This document shows positions 33,193 through 42,066 of a stretch of 64,000 bases of DNA, one piece after another. Position 1 is the first letter of the stretch. Each line of letters starts with the position of its first letter. Made by a program: the position numbers and the translations under genes. Where the stretch lies: assembly GCA_963704855.1 (NCBI GenBank), contig CAVPHY010000002.1, forward strand, positions 372,001-436,000, in the 5' to 3' direction. The notes beneath the pieces are model-generated. The model was not told the DNA's origin. It ran no database searches and saw only the letters and a program-made list of their open reading frames with translations. This stretch comes from SZUA-36 sp963704855 (GTDB lineage Bacteria; Pseudomonadota; Gammaproteobacteria; Xanthomonadales; SZUA-36).

Positions 33193-34743
33193 CTAGTGCT
33201 TCAAGGGCAGAATCGGCGCAACGGCATCCACCGGCACACAGACACTTTCGGGACCCGGTTCAAATCCCATAAACGCCAGCATACGATTTTCAAGATAACT
33301 ATGAAACGGGTTGTAACGCAAACGCAGCAGCTCGGCGGCAGGAACCTGCAAAACACCTCTCTCGCCCCGTAACGCCCGGTTTCCAAGAGAGATGCCTGGG
33401 CTGGAGCCCGCCATATTACCTCCATAGACAGGGTCATCCGGCGGCATTGGCAGCGCCACGTGAGACAGCGAATAGACTTCCGGTGGCCATGAGAGACCCG
33501 TGTCGCATATCTCGACTCCGGACACCCCCGGTGTACGGCTTGATGCGATTACCCGTTCAACTTTCTTGCTTTTATTACTCACCAAAGTGAGCATGAATCC
33601 TCGTTCTTCATTTGTCAGCATGCTCTCAATCCACGCCGATGGATTATCATTCATAAGCGGTTCGATCTCAGCAAAACGGTTGATGTCGAACAGGACAAGC
33701 TCGTTGTGCACCGGTTGACCTGCACCAGGCATTCCTGAGGCGACGGGTAAGCGCTCAAACAAATTGTGCACCAGCGCGGGAGCGGTGACCGTCGAATCAA
33801 CCACGGATTGGAAAGCCAAAATCGGGGGCATGCGATCCAAATTTCCCGCCTTCGCTTGCGCGGTAATCTGGCGTTGTATTTCCTGGGTGATCCGGTAGGC
33901 CTGCTTGCCCGCGTTGAGAGCAAATGATCCATATTTCCACGGGTCGTATTCGGGCCGCAATGAATTCCAGGCCAGTTTCTCCAGACCCAACAAGTGACCG
34001 AGACGCTCTTGCCATTGTGCTAGCACGGCCAATTTACTGATACCAATTTCAGGTGATATCAGTACCAGGCCGTCTACTGTCGTCAGGCTCTCATCTGCCA
34101 GTGAATCCAGAGCATACTGCACGGCCAGGGCGCCGCCATTGGAGTAGCCGACGATATATAGCGGCGAGCCGCTTGATCTGGCCTGTAGTTCTCGCATGGC
34201 AAGCCGGACTGCTGCAGCCATGTCCTCCCACTCCGTATCAAGCAGACCGGACGGCGCCTGACCATGTCCGGGTATTCTCAGGCCAAGCACATACGCATCA
34301 TAGCCATGCAGCAGTTCACCAATGCTGCGCAGGCTGTAGGGAGAATCGGACATACCGTGCAACAACAGTACAGCCATGGCCGGCTTATCCACCGGCAGCA
34401 CAAAGCTGCGGTTCCAGTTGGTTGGCCAGCGGGCCGGATCGGAAAGACTGCCACGGTAGTAGCGATTGATAGAGCGTTGATCCTTTTTCAGGACCTCCTG
34501 GTAGATCAGTTGATCGAGTTGTTCGAACAATCGTTTTTCCAGTTCGAGGTACTGTACAAAATTCTGCAACCCGGAGTCGGCTGTGAATTCCTGATCAAGC
34601 ACCGTTTTATGCCAAACACTGAGATCAGGCCGGCTATTGAGATCGAGCACCGCCAGAATAATGATGACCACCAGCGCACCGAGCAGGCTTGACAACACCA
34701 GGCGAATGAACCGCCTGCTCAAGTACAGAGACCTCTTGATCAT
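33193..34743 (-). CDS. Membrane-anchored alpha/beta hydrolase
   Basis: A 516-residue protein with an N-terminal transmembrane segment (about residues 12-33) and a serine hydrolase fold: AVLLLHGMSDSPYSLRSIGE gives the oxyanion loop, GYSNGGALAV the nucleophile elbow, and IPGHGQAPSG follows the family pattern of lysophospholipase-like enzymes. The C-terminal third (LVSNKSKKVERVIAS onward) has no recognised motif. The substrate is unknown; ester or lipid hydrolysis at the periplasmic face is the simplest guess. It is transcribed towards the YhdP-like gene, but that gene has its own start 50 bases further on. Confidence 0.75.
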   Translation of the reverse strand: MIKRSLYLSRRFIRLVLSSLLGALVVIIILAVLDLNSRPDLSVWHKTVLDQEFTADSGLQNFVQYLELEKRLFEQLDQLIYQEVLKKDQRSINRYYRGSLSDPARWPTNWNRSFVLPVDKPAMAVLLLHGMSDSPYSLRSIGELLHGYDAYVLGLRIPGHGQAPSGLLDTEWEDMAAAVRLAMRELQARSSGSPLYIVGYSNGGALAVQYALDSLADESLTTVDGLVLISPEIGISKLAVLAQWQERLGHLLGLEKLAWNSLRPEYDPWKYGSFALNAGKQAYRITQEIQRQITAQAKAGNLDRMPPILAFQSVVDSTVTAPALVHNLFERLPVASGMPGAGQPVHNELVLFDINRFAEIEPLMNDNPSAWIESMLTNEERGFMLTLVSNKSKKVERVIASSRTPGVSGVEICDTGLSWPPEVYSLSHVALPMPPDDPVYGGNMAGSSPGISLGNRALRGERGVLQVPAAELLRLRYNPFHSYLENRMLAFMGFEPGPESVCVPVDAVAPILPLKH

Positions 34744-34836
34744 GACTTCTCCTGGAAAAAGTAAACATCAGGAAGCATTGATGATACCAAGAAATGGGTC
34801 CGTGGTCGGAAGTTAAAAATCCCTGCCTCAAGGCAC

Positions 34837-34868
34837 AAAAAAAGGAGGTGCATTCGCACCCCCTCTTT
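34837..34868 (-). terminator. Rho-independent terminator of the beta-barrel gene
   Basis: On the minus strand, a GC-rich stem (gggggtgc / gcacctcc) with loop gaat is followed by a run of seven T. It lies about 70 bases beyond the stop codon of the gene at 34935. The best-formed intrinsic terminator in the window. Confidence 0.75.
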
Positions 34869-34934
34869 ATAAAAAAAATGAAACCAGATCAAAACGCTGG
34901 AGGATTGCCCCAAAGATCGCCTGAACCCGATTTC

Positions 34935-35738
34935 TTAAAATTTAAATTTGGCACCGAGGTAAGGACCATGAATTGCCATATCATCCACGGCGGGTGTGTC
35001 TTTTCCAAAGTTCCATTTCAGGTACCGGTAACCGACAACGCTGGTGAATTTCTTGTAATCGTAAGAGATACCCGCGAGCGTCTGCCAGGTAAGACTTGAA
35101 CCGCCGCCACCGACATCCGCGTAGTAATTCAGGTAATACCCGTCAGGAAAATTGTGCCTGCCTTTGAACCCGACAACACCATCCCACACGTTACCTGTAG
35201 CAGTTAATCTGCGCTTGTTATCATTCAGCTTGAAAGGCGCATCCACTTCGACATCTACGAATCGGGCACCGGCAGTGATATCGATAATATCCTTACCATT
35301 ATCAAAAACATTATAACCACCAACAAAATTAAGCACCCAGGATTCAAGCCCGACTTCAAGCTTGCCCGTAACCGACTGACCAAGAAACTCCCCATCATAT
35401 TTTTTTGAATCACCGATATTCATGTAAATCACATCGGTCAGCATGGAGAACTTGCCTTTGCGGGCGCCAAATGTACCCATCGCGGCAAAATCCAGGTTTT
35501 TGAGGATGGTGCCAAAATTTATCAGGATTTCATCGCCCGTACCCGTGGTCTGGTTTATGGTTGACCCCCACAGGTAGATCGTTGCATCGTATTGCCATTC
35601 ATCTGCTGATTTTTCCTGTGCAGAAACCGTTGTTGCGCCGAGAAAAAACAACGCAAATACCGAAATCAACAGGTGTTTCGGCAGAACCATGTCGGTGTAA
35701 TGTTTAAATGCCAACTGCCTTAGTTTTCGATTCTTCAT
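34935..35738 (-). CDS. Outer membrane beta-barrel protein, function unknown
   Basis: A 267-residue exported protein. A signal peptide (HLLISVFALFFLGATTVSAQ) is followed by alternating polar/hydrophobic strands ending in an aromatic residue at the C-terminus (YLGAKFKF), typical of a small outer membrane barrel. Early sequence (WQYDATIYLWGSTINQTTGTG) resembles uncharacterised barrel proteins of proteobacteria. No ligand or transport role can be proposed. The ATG at 35738 is chosen over the longer frame to 35810. A good terminator follows, so it is monocistronic. Confidence 0.7.
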   Translation of the reverse strand: MKNRKLRQLAFKHYTDMVLPKHLLISVFALFFLGATTVSAQEKSADEWQYDATIYLWGSTINQTTGTGDEILINFGTILKNLDFAAMGTFGARKGKFSMLTDVIYMNIGDSKKYDGEFLGQSVTGKLEVGLESWVLNFVGGYNVFDNGKDIIDITAGARFVDVEVDAPFKLNDNKRRLTATGNVWDGVVGFKGRHNFPDGYYLNYYADVGGGGSSLTWQTLAGISYDYKKFTSVVGYRYLKWNFGKDTPAVDDMAIHGPYLGAKFKF

Positions 35739-35849
35739 TTGAGTCTCTTTATCTGTGAATTTTATTCGTGAGGACTTGAATAGGGGTTTGTATTTACCCC
35801 AGACCATCATCGCGCCTGTAAGCCGGTGATCTTTAGCAATAGCCAGTTG

Positions 35850-35864
35850 TTAACCAACGGTTAA
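35850..35864. promoter_or_regulatory. Palindrome upstream of the beta-barrel gene
   Basis: Perfect inverted repeat ttaacc-aac-ggttaa, about 110 bases upstream of the barrel gene start and 80 bases downstream of the ion channel gene's ATG-distal end. Its size fits a regulator-binding site; no regulator gene is adjacent. Confidence 0.3.
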
Positions 35865-35943
35865 ATTGTATCAAAAAAATATAATTTGGACAGCGATAAA
35901 TATGCAACGCGGGCAAGACCTGAACAACAGGACCCGGTTGACT

Positions 35944-36396
35944 TTATGGGATGTGCAAAGCTTGGGGGTTTACCTTCCGGAGTCGTTGTAATACCGCAAA
36001 CAGCAAAGCAGTGGTCAGGCCAAAAACCGTGATGCCAACCATGGCTTCCATACCACTCAATAACCGCCAACCTTCCTTCAGGGTTACATCTCCATAACCC
36101 AACGTGGTGAACGTGATCATGGAGAAGTAAATGGCCTCATGTAAGCTCCTCAGTCCAGCCATGTCGGGCAGGGAAATGTAAAACACCGCCCACAGAAAAA
36201 TCTCAAAAAAGTGCAGTAAAAGCAGTACGATTGCCGTCGAGATGACCGCAGGGTATAGCTCTTTCGTGCGTTTGACAGAGTGCCAGTTGTCATGCCAGGT
36301 GGACACGTAACCCAGCCACTTGGTTGCACCGTAGCCGTGGATCGCAACGGTAAGCGCCATCATGAAAACACCCGCAGCCAGGATCCAGACAGACAT
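35944..36396 (-). CDS. Two-transmembrane potassium-channel-like protein
   Basis: A 150-residue protein with an N-terminal hydrophobic segment, a second at about 50-75, the pore helix and selectivity filter FTTLGYGDVTL, and a final membrane helix (GITVFGLTTALLFAVL). TLGYGD is the K+ filter signature of ion-channel family 2. No C-terminal RCK or cyclic-nucleotide domain is present, so gating is not evident. It follows the hydroxylase gene by three bases and probably shares its transcript. Confidence 0.8.
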   Translation of the reverse strand: MSVWILAAGVFMMALTVAIHGYGATKWLGYVSTWHDNWHSVKRTKELYPAVISTAIVLLLLHFFEIFLWAVFYISLPDMAGLRSLHEAIYFSMITFTTLGYGDVTLKEGWRLLSGMEAMVGITVFGLTTALLFAVLQRLRKVNPQALHIP

Positions 36397-36399
36397 GAG

Positions 36400-37056
36400 C
36401 TAAGTGTTTTTCAATGGAGTGTTTTTCGTCTGCAGGGTACCGAAAACCCGGTCCCAGAATGACGATGACACACCGTAGCCCTTGTTGGAATCACGGTAGT
36501 GATGATCAATGTGTGATTTCCACAAGTTCTTGAGCCACTTGACCCTTGGCGGCTTGAAGTGATGAATACTGTAGTGGGTCATGTCATAGGCCAGGTAACC
36601 CGTCGCAAACCCGGAAGAGAAAGCCCAGGTCCATGAGCCGAATAATGCGCTGAACAGTGCAAATAAAAGAATCGCGATCAATAAACTCAGGGTGATCGGC
36701 ATGACCAGGCGTTTTTTGTCATTCGGGTACTGGTGATGAACACCGTGAAACAGGAAACTGACGCGTTTCTGGAATTCGGTGCGCGGGGTGAAGTGAAAAA
36801 CATAGCGGTGAAAGTAATACTCAAACAGGGTCCAGAAGGCGATTCCGGATAAAAACAAAACGGCAAAGGTCGTGGCTGGGATACCGACTGCAAAGCTCCT
36901 CCAAATGCCGTGAATGATCAAGGGCGAATACACGAGCAATACCGTTACGGGCGAAATCTTGCTCAAACGCTCCAGAACAGGATTATTGAACAATCGAATG
37001 TCGCCTTTCTGCGGAGCCATGTGCTCCGGTATTCTTTCTGCCTGGCTTGCTTTCAT
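36400..37056 (-). CDS. Sterol desaturase / fatty acid hydroxylase family protein
   Basis: A 218-residue integral membrane di-iron enzyme. Four His boxes are visible: HRYVFH, HGVHHQ, THYSIHH and HIDHHY, in the pattern of fatty acid 2-hydroxylases and sterol desaturases. Four membrane helices surround them. It probably hydroxylates an acyl chain, with O2 and a reduced electron carrier. The ATG at 37056 has AAGG five bases ahead; ATG 37068 is also in frame. It is divergent from a delta-9-type desaturase. A small K+-channel-like gene follows within three bases. Confidence 0.85.
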   Translation of the reverse strand: MKASQAERIPEHMAPQKGDIRLFNNPVLERLSKISPVTVLLVYSPLIIHGIWRSFAVGIPATTFAVLFLSGIAFWTLFEYYFHRYVFHFTPRTEFQKRVSFLFHGVHHQYPNDKKRLVMPITLSLLIAILLFALFSALFGSWTWAFSSGFATGYLAYDMTHYSIHHFKPPRVKWLKNLWKSHIDHHYRDSNKGYGVSSSFWDRVFGTLQTKNTPLKNT

Positions 37057-37262
37057 CTTTACCTTCATTTCATTACTGCGAACCGATTATATCCGGTCAC
37101 AGGGTAGTTTTTACAATAGGCGGTATTATTGCCGATTTCATGTCCGGCAATCCATGCGACCAAATCGCCAGGTCACAACCAAACGACGTTCGAAGCGGCC
37201 CATTTTCGCCCAAATGGCTTATTTATCTGGACTATTCCGCAGAAAAGGTGAATTATGCGGGG

Positions 37263-38225
37263 ATGTCAGATTTTCAAGTTGCAGACCGGGCCAAAGTCTC
37301 CGGCATCCTAGGGTCAGGCGGTTCAAAAGCCCACCAGTCAGAAACTCCAGTCATCGCTAAAGCAGTTGCCAAGATCGCTCCGGGAAAGCTCGCACGCCCT
37401 GAAGAAACACAACCTTCGAAAATCCTCTGGCAGCATGTGACTGTGCTTGCCGTAGTGCATTTGATCAGTTTGCTGGCTTTTGTGCCGTGGTTCTTCACAT
37501 GGTCAGGCCTGACGGTTGCAATACTCGGACACTTCGTTTTCGGGATGTTCGGCATCACCATCGGCTACCACCGTTTGCTGACGCATCGCGGCTTCAGCTG
37601 CCCGAAATGGCTTGAGTATACGTTTGCGACCATGGGTATGTTCAACCTCCAGGACAGCCCGGCACGCTGGGTCGCGATCCACCGTATTCACCACCGCCAC
37701 AGCGATCAACAGGGTGACACACACTCACCCCTGGTCAGCTTTTTCTGGGGTCATGTCGGCTGGGTGCTGTTCCGGCACAAGGATACCAACCGCACAATTC
37801 GTTACGCCCGCTTCGTGCCGGACCTTTTACGTGATCCGTATTACCGCCGCCTGGAGCGGAACAGCGGATGGTTCCAGGTTTTCATGATTCACGCCATCGT
37901 GTTGATTGCCATTGGCGCCGCTTACGGGTACTACACCGGCGGCAGCAGCGAAGCCATTCATTATGCGGCCAGCTGGGCCGTCTGGGGTGTGGCTGTACGG
38001 ACCGTCTTCGTGTTGCATGGCACCTGGTCGGTGAACTCGCTGGCACACCTGTATGGTTACCGGAATTACGAAACACGTGACCAGAGCACCAACAACTGGC
38101 TGGTGGCGCTCATTGCGCACGGGGAAGGCTGGCACAACAATCATCACGCCGACCCGCGCTCGGCCGCGCATGGTCATCGTTGGTGGGAATTCGATATGTC
38201 GTGGTGGGTCATACGGCATACTTGA
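37263..38225 (+). CDS. Delta-9-type fatty acid (acyl-CoA) desaturase
   Basis: A 320-residue membrane di-iron desaturase with the three His boxes HRLLTHR, HRIHHRHSD and HNNHHADP, and the family segments DSPARWVAIHRIH and HGTWSVNSLAHLYG. It introduces a cis double bond into a saturated acyl chain using O2, an aerobic route in addition to the FabA/FabB route of this genome. The frame is open to 37047, but ATG 37263 fits the family N-terminus better. The radical SAM gene begins 20 bases downstream in the same direction, so desaturase, radical SAM and methyltransferase genes form a probable operon. Confidence 0.88.
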   Translation: MSDFQVADRAKVSGILGSGGSKAHQSETPVIAKAVAKIAPGKLARPEETQPSKILWQHVTVLAVVHLISLLAFVPWFFTWSGLTVAILGHFVFGMFGITIGYHRLLTHRGFSCPKWLEYTFATMGMFNLQDSPARWVAIHRIHHRHSDQQGDTHSPLVSFFWGHVGWVLFRHKDTNRTIRYARFVPDLLRDPYYRRLERNSGWFQVFMIHAIVLIAIGAAYGYYTGGSSEAIHYAASWAVWGVAVRTVFVLHGTWSVNSLAHLYGYRNYETRDQSTNNWLVALIAHGEGWHNNHHADPRSAAHGHRWWEFDMSWWVIRHT

Positions 38226-38245
38226 AGGTATAGGATTGGCCAGGA

Positions 38246-39970
38246 ATGTCGTACGACCCAACCGTAGCTGAAGTGGCCACGGCACAGGCTATCCATCCAC
38301 TCGGTTCGGATGCCCGTGTCCTGCTTGTCAGTGTTTTCGGGCCTTACGCCCAGGATGATGCTTACGGCAGCCGTGTGATCAACCCGATGGAGTTGTACCA
38401 CAACCAGGTAACCCGTGTGCAGGCGGCTTTTTCGATGCGGACGTTCCAGCGCTCCTGGGGCCTCATGCTGATCCAGGCCAACCTGAAAGCTGCCTGCACC
38501 CTGCTGGACTTCCCTACCCTCACACGTTTTATCGAAGAGCTCAAGACCCGCGAGTACGATGTCATTGGCATCAGTTCGATCATGACCAACCTGCAAAAGG
38601 TGCGAAAGATGTGCCGCTTGATCGGCAAACATCAGCCGAATGCGAAGGTAGTCATCGGCGGTCACATCGCCAACATATCGGCGCTGGAGAAATGGACAGG
38701 TGCGGACTACGTCGCCCGCGGCGATGGTATTCAATGGATGCGCAGGTATCTCGGCGAAGACGAAAGCCAACCGATCCGGCACCCGCAGATTCTTGGCAAT
38801 ATCGGCACACGTATCATGGGTGTGAATCTGCGTAATCATCCGGGTGATCATTGCGCGACCCTGATCCCGTCAGTGGGTTGTCCGATAGGCTGTAACTTTT
38901 GTTCAACCTCCGCCATGTTTGGCGGTAAGGGTAAATCCGTCCAGTTCTACCAGACGGGTCAACAACTGTTCGAGCTTATGTGCGCCCTGGAGACCAACCT
39001 GAAGGTCAAATCCTTCTTCGTGATGGACGAGAATTTTCTGTTGGACAAAAAACGGGCGCTTAGCTTGCTGGCCCTGATGGAAGAGCATAACAAGGCATGG
39101 TCGCTGTACGTCTTCAGCTCCGCCAATATCCTGAAGAAATACACAACGGAACAGTTGGTATCTCTCGGCGTTTCCTGGGTTTGGCTGGGACTGGAAGGCA
39201 AAGGATCGAAATACCCGAAGCTCGTGGGCACCGATCCCTATCAACTGATCCGGAACCTGCAATCGCACGGCATACGGGTGCTTGGATCAAGCATCATCGG
39301 CCTCGAGGAGCACACACCCGATAATATCGACCAGGTCATTGAAGACGCCGTCGGCCACGGCAGTGACTTCCACCAGTTCATGCTTTACACGCCGATCCCC
39401 GGCACACCGCTGTACGCCGAACACGAGGCCAATTCAACCTTGCGTAGTTTTACGGAAGTGCCGGTCGCCGATACCCACGGGCAGCTGACTTTTAACTACC
39501 AGCATCCGCACATAAGGAATGGTGAAGAAGGCAAATACCTGTTGCGGGCTTTTGAACGTGACTTTGAAATTAACGGCCCGAGCGTCGTGCGCATCGCCCG
39601 CACGACGCTGCGGGGCTGGCAACGCTATAAAAATCATCCGGACCTGCGTATCCGCAGTCGTTTTGCGCACGAGGCATCCAACCTGCCGATGCGTTACGCG
39701 GGCGTACTCTGGGCATCGCGGCGCCGTTACCGGAATGAACCGCATCGCTGGCAGTTGATCGACGGGATCCTGAACGAATTCCATGCGGAGTTTGGCTGGA
39801 AATCGCGTTTGGCGGCGCCCATTGTCGGCCGCTATCTCTATCACACGCTGCGGCGCGAGGAGCGTCGCCTCGAAAATGGCTGGACCTACGAACCACCCAC
39901 GTTTTACGAAACCAATCGCACCGATGAATCCAGCGGCGCCAAATATGTTGACGGCTTGAAATGTACTTAG
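38246..39970 (+). CDS. B12-binding-domain radical SAM protein
   Basis: A 574-residue class-B-type radical SAM enzyme. Residues about 20-165 form a cobalamin-binding-like Rossmann domain (VVIGGHIANISALEKWTGADY), and the radical SAM core has the CxxxCxxC motif at Cys212, Cys216 and Cys219 (SVGCPIGCNFCS), then GLEG and GTPLYAEH segments. A roughly 170-residue C-terminal extension rich in Arg and Tyr has no recognised motif. Such proteins often methylate unactivated carbon, for example on lipids, or rearrange skeletons. Placement between a desaturase and a cyclopropane-synthase-like gene suggests a lipid substrate. The reaction is unknown. Confidence 0.85.
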   Translation: MSYDPTVAEVATAQAIHPLGSDARVLLVSVFGPYAQDDAYGSRVINPMELYHNQVTRVQAAFSMRTFQRSWGLMLIQANLKAACTLLDFPTLTRFIEELKTREYDVIGISSIMTNLQKVRKMCRLIGKHQPNAKVVIGGHIANISALEKWTGADYVARGDGIQWMRRYLGEDESQPIRHPQILGNIGTRIMGVNLRNHPGDHCATLIPSVGCPIGCNFCSTSAMFGGKGKSVQFYQTGQQLFELMCALETNLKVKSFFVMDENFLLDKKRALSLLALMEEHNKAWSLYVFSSANILKKYTTEQLVSLGVSWVWLGLEGKGSKYPKLVGTDPYQLIRNLQSHGIRVLGSSIIGLEEHTPDNIDQVIEDAVGHGSDFHQFMLYTPIPGTPLYAEHEANSTLRSFTEVPVADTHGQLTFNYQHPHIRNGEEGKYLLRAFERDFEINGPSVVRIARTTLRGWQRYKNHPDLRIRSRFAHEASNLPMRYAGVLWASRRRYRNEPHRWQLIDGILNEFHAEFGWKSRLAAPIVGRYLYHTLRREERRLENGWTYEPPTFYETNRTDESSGAKYVDGLKCT

Positions 39971-40007
39971 GATAATTCGCCAACTCATTAACTCACATTT
40001 TACCGAC

Positions 40008-40880
40008 ATGCAGCCAGCGAACGACATGCAGCCGTATTTCGAAGACGTCCAGTCTCATTACGATCTTTCCGACGAATTTTTCGCGCTCTTTCTGGATTCG
40101 ACACGCACCTACAGCTGTGCGTATTTCGATGATCCGGATGCAACCCTGGAAGCAGCACAAAGGGCCAAGATCGACCTTTCGCTGGGTAAGCTGCAACTGG
40201 TCCCGGGTATGAAACTGCTTGATATCGGCTGCGGATGGGGCGCCACCGCACTGCGCGCTGCCGAACACTTCCAGGCCAGTGTGATTGGCCTGACGCTCAG
40301 TGAAAACCAGTACCACCATGCGACACAACTCGCCAGGGAATCCGGTGTTTCAGAGAATATCAACTTTCGCCTGCAGGGCTGGGAAGAGTTCAACGAACCC
40401 GTCGACCGGATAGTCAGTATCGGTGCCTTTGAACACTTCAGGAATAGCCGTCACGTGGCTTTTTTCAATCGATGCCGGGAAATCCTGCCCGCCGACGGTA
40501 TCATGATGCTGCATAGCATCGTTACACCTTCGCTCGCGGATCTGCGCGAGGCAGGTATTGAGTTTTGCCATGAAGACATCAGGTTTGCCAGGTTTATCCG
40601 TGATGAAATTTTCCCGGGTGGCCAACTCTGCGCACCCGAGAGAATCAAGTCCTTAGCGTCGCAAAACGGATTCGTTGTCTATCATACCCAGTCTTTAGGA
40701 CTGCATTATGCCCGCACGCTCGATTGCTGGGCCGAGAACCTGTCCAAATCGAAGGAACAGGCGATTGCCATCACCTCACAAACCGTTTTTGACCGCTACG
40801 AAAAATACCTTACAGGCTGTGCGAACCAATTCCGTAAAGGCACCATCGACGTGATGCAGTTTTGCATGCGTTGTGCTTGA
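40008..40880 (+). CDS. Cyclopropane / mycolic-acid-synthase-like SAM methyltransferase
   Basis: A 290-residue SAM-dependent enzyme. The N-terminal HYDLSDEFFALFLDSTRTYS and AYFDDPDATLEAAQ, motif I LLDIGCGWGATALRAAE, and VSIGAFEHF closely resemble mycobacterial mycolate cyclopropane synthases (CmaA/MmaA type), and the length fits these better than the roughly 380-residue CFA synthase of E. coli. The reaction is transfer of a methyl or methylene group from SAM to a cis double bond. A desaturase two genes upstream could make the double bond. The gene follows the radical SAM gene by 37 bases and its stop abuts the stop of a convergent gene. Confidence 0.85.
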   Translation: MQPANDMQPYFEDVQSHYDLSDEFFALFLDSTRTYSCAYFDDPDATLEAAQRAKIDLSLGKLQLVPGMKLLDIGCGWGATALRAAEHFQASVIGLTLSENQYHHATQLARESGVSENINFRLQGWEEFNEPVDRIVSIGAFEHFRNSRHVAFFNRCREILPADGIMMLHSIVTPSLADLREAGIEFCHEDIRFARFIRDEIFPGGQLCAPERIKSLASQNGFVVYHTQSLGLHYARTLDCWAENLSKSKEQAIAITSQTVFDRYEKYLTGCANQFRKGTIDVMQFCMRCA

Positions 40881-42026
40881 TCAAAGCGCTTTTGAATACA
40901 TCTGGTAACGTTTGGTAACCTTACCGCCGAACTTTTCGATCATGTTCCTGGTCGGTTTGTTCTGCTTCAGTATCCAGGACAATTCGACCCGTTCACCCCC
41001 CCTGGAAAGACCGGGCACCAGCACTGAATCGACCACCATGAAAGCCATCGCCGGTCCAAAAATGGTGTTCTGATATCTTTTTCGCACCCCCATCAGAGCG
41101 ATCCTGCAGCGCTTGGGGAAACGCACTTTCAGACGCCAGAGAAGCTTGGCCCATCCGAACGGCAACAGACGGCCATTGAGATCGGCAATGGCCATGTTGA
41201 TATCGGGCAACATCGCAATAAACGCAGCCGGTTCGCCATCGAGTTCGGCGATCTGCAGAAAATCATCGGGTACCACCGTCAACAATTCCTTACCGACTGC
41301 AAGGAACTCCTCGCGGGTGAATGGAACGAAATTCCAGTTGTCCTGCCAGGCGTCGTTGAAGATATCCCGCATTACCTCAAAATCGGCTTCCATTGATTTG
41401 CGGTTCAGCTGCCTGACCCTTATCCGGTTTGCGGTCCTATCGATAAGCTCCTGCTTGGTCGATGGTGTTGTATAGGTATGGATGTCGAGTTCGTAGGCCA
41501 GCAATTCCTGGGCAGGCTGATAGCCGCAGGCTTCGATGGAGGCGCCATAGTAGCGTGGCGAATGACTTGTCATGACGCACGGCGGTGTATCAAAGCCTTC
41601 GGTCAGAACACCGATCTCCTGGTTGATACCGAGGTTGAACGGGCCAACAATCTGCTGCATACCTTGTTGCCGTAACCAGCTCTCGGCGGTTTCAAACAAC
41701 TTGGAGAATATCGCGTGGTCATGCGGTGCCTCGATCAGACCGAAAAAACCGGTCTTGTTGTTATAATGTTGCTGGTGCAGCTCATCGATCTGGGCGGAAA
41801 TTCGGCCGACCGGTTTTCCATCCTGGTAAGCAATCCAGGCCTGCCATTTTGCGTGTCTGAAATAAGGATGTTTGGGTGACAGCGCCTCTTTTCGCTCCAT
41901 CAGCAGCGGTGGTATCCAGTTTGGGTCTTCTTTATAAATTCCCCAGGGAACACGGATAAATGCCTTGAGCGCCTTTTTGTCCTCGACTTTCCTTACTTCT
42001 ATGCTTTTTGCTGAAGTGTTGCTCAT
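40881..42026 (-). CDS. GNAT-type acyltransferase-like protein (YghO family)
   Basis: A 381-residue protein with a GNAT-like fold in both halves. Features: WGIYKEDPNWIPPL at the N-terminus, AKWQAWIAYQDGKPVGRISAQID, GPFNLGINQEIGVL-TEGFD, HSPRYYGASIEACGY, and a C-terminal NKPTRNMIEKFGGKVTKRY. It resembles E. coli YghO and related proteins of unknown role. It probably transfers an acyl group; substrate unknown. It lies 40 bases downstream of the KAS gene in the same direction, and its stop touches that of the cyclopropane-synthase-like gene, so it belongs to the lipid neighbourhood by position. Confidence 0.6.
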   Translation of the reverse strand: MSNTSAKSIEVRKVEDKKALKAFIRVPWGIYKEDPNWIPPLLMERKEALSPKHPYFRHAKWQAWIAYQDGKPVGRISAQIDELHQQHYNNKTGFFGLIEAPHDHAIFSKLFETAESWLRQQGMQQIVGPFNLGINQEIGVLTEGFDTPPCVMTSHSPRYYGASIEACGYQPAQELLAYELDIHTYTTPSTKQELIDRTANRIRVRQLNRKSMEADFEVMRDIFNDAWQDNWNFVPFTREEFLAVGKELLTVVPDDFLQIAELDGEPAAFIAMLPDINMAIADLNGRLLPFGWAKLLWRLKVRFPKRCRIALMGVRKRYQNTIFGPAMAFMVVDSVLVPGLSRGGERVELSWILKQNKPTRNMIEKFGGKVTKRYQMYSKAL

Positions 42027-42066
42027 TCACAGGCTCCAATGAGTTACGGTGCTGTTATGGTCAGGC

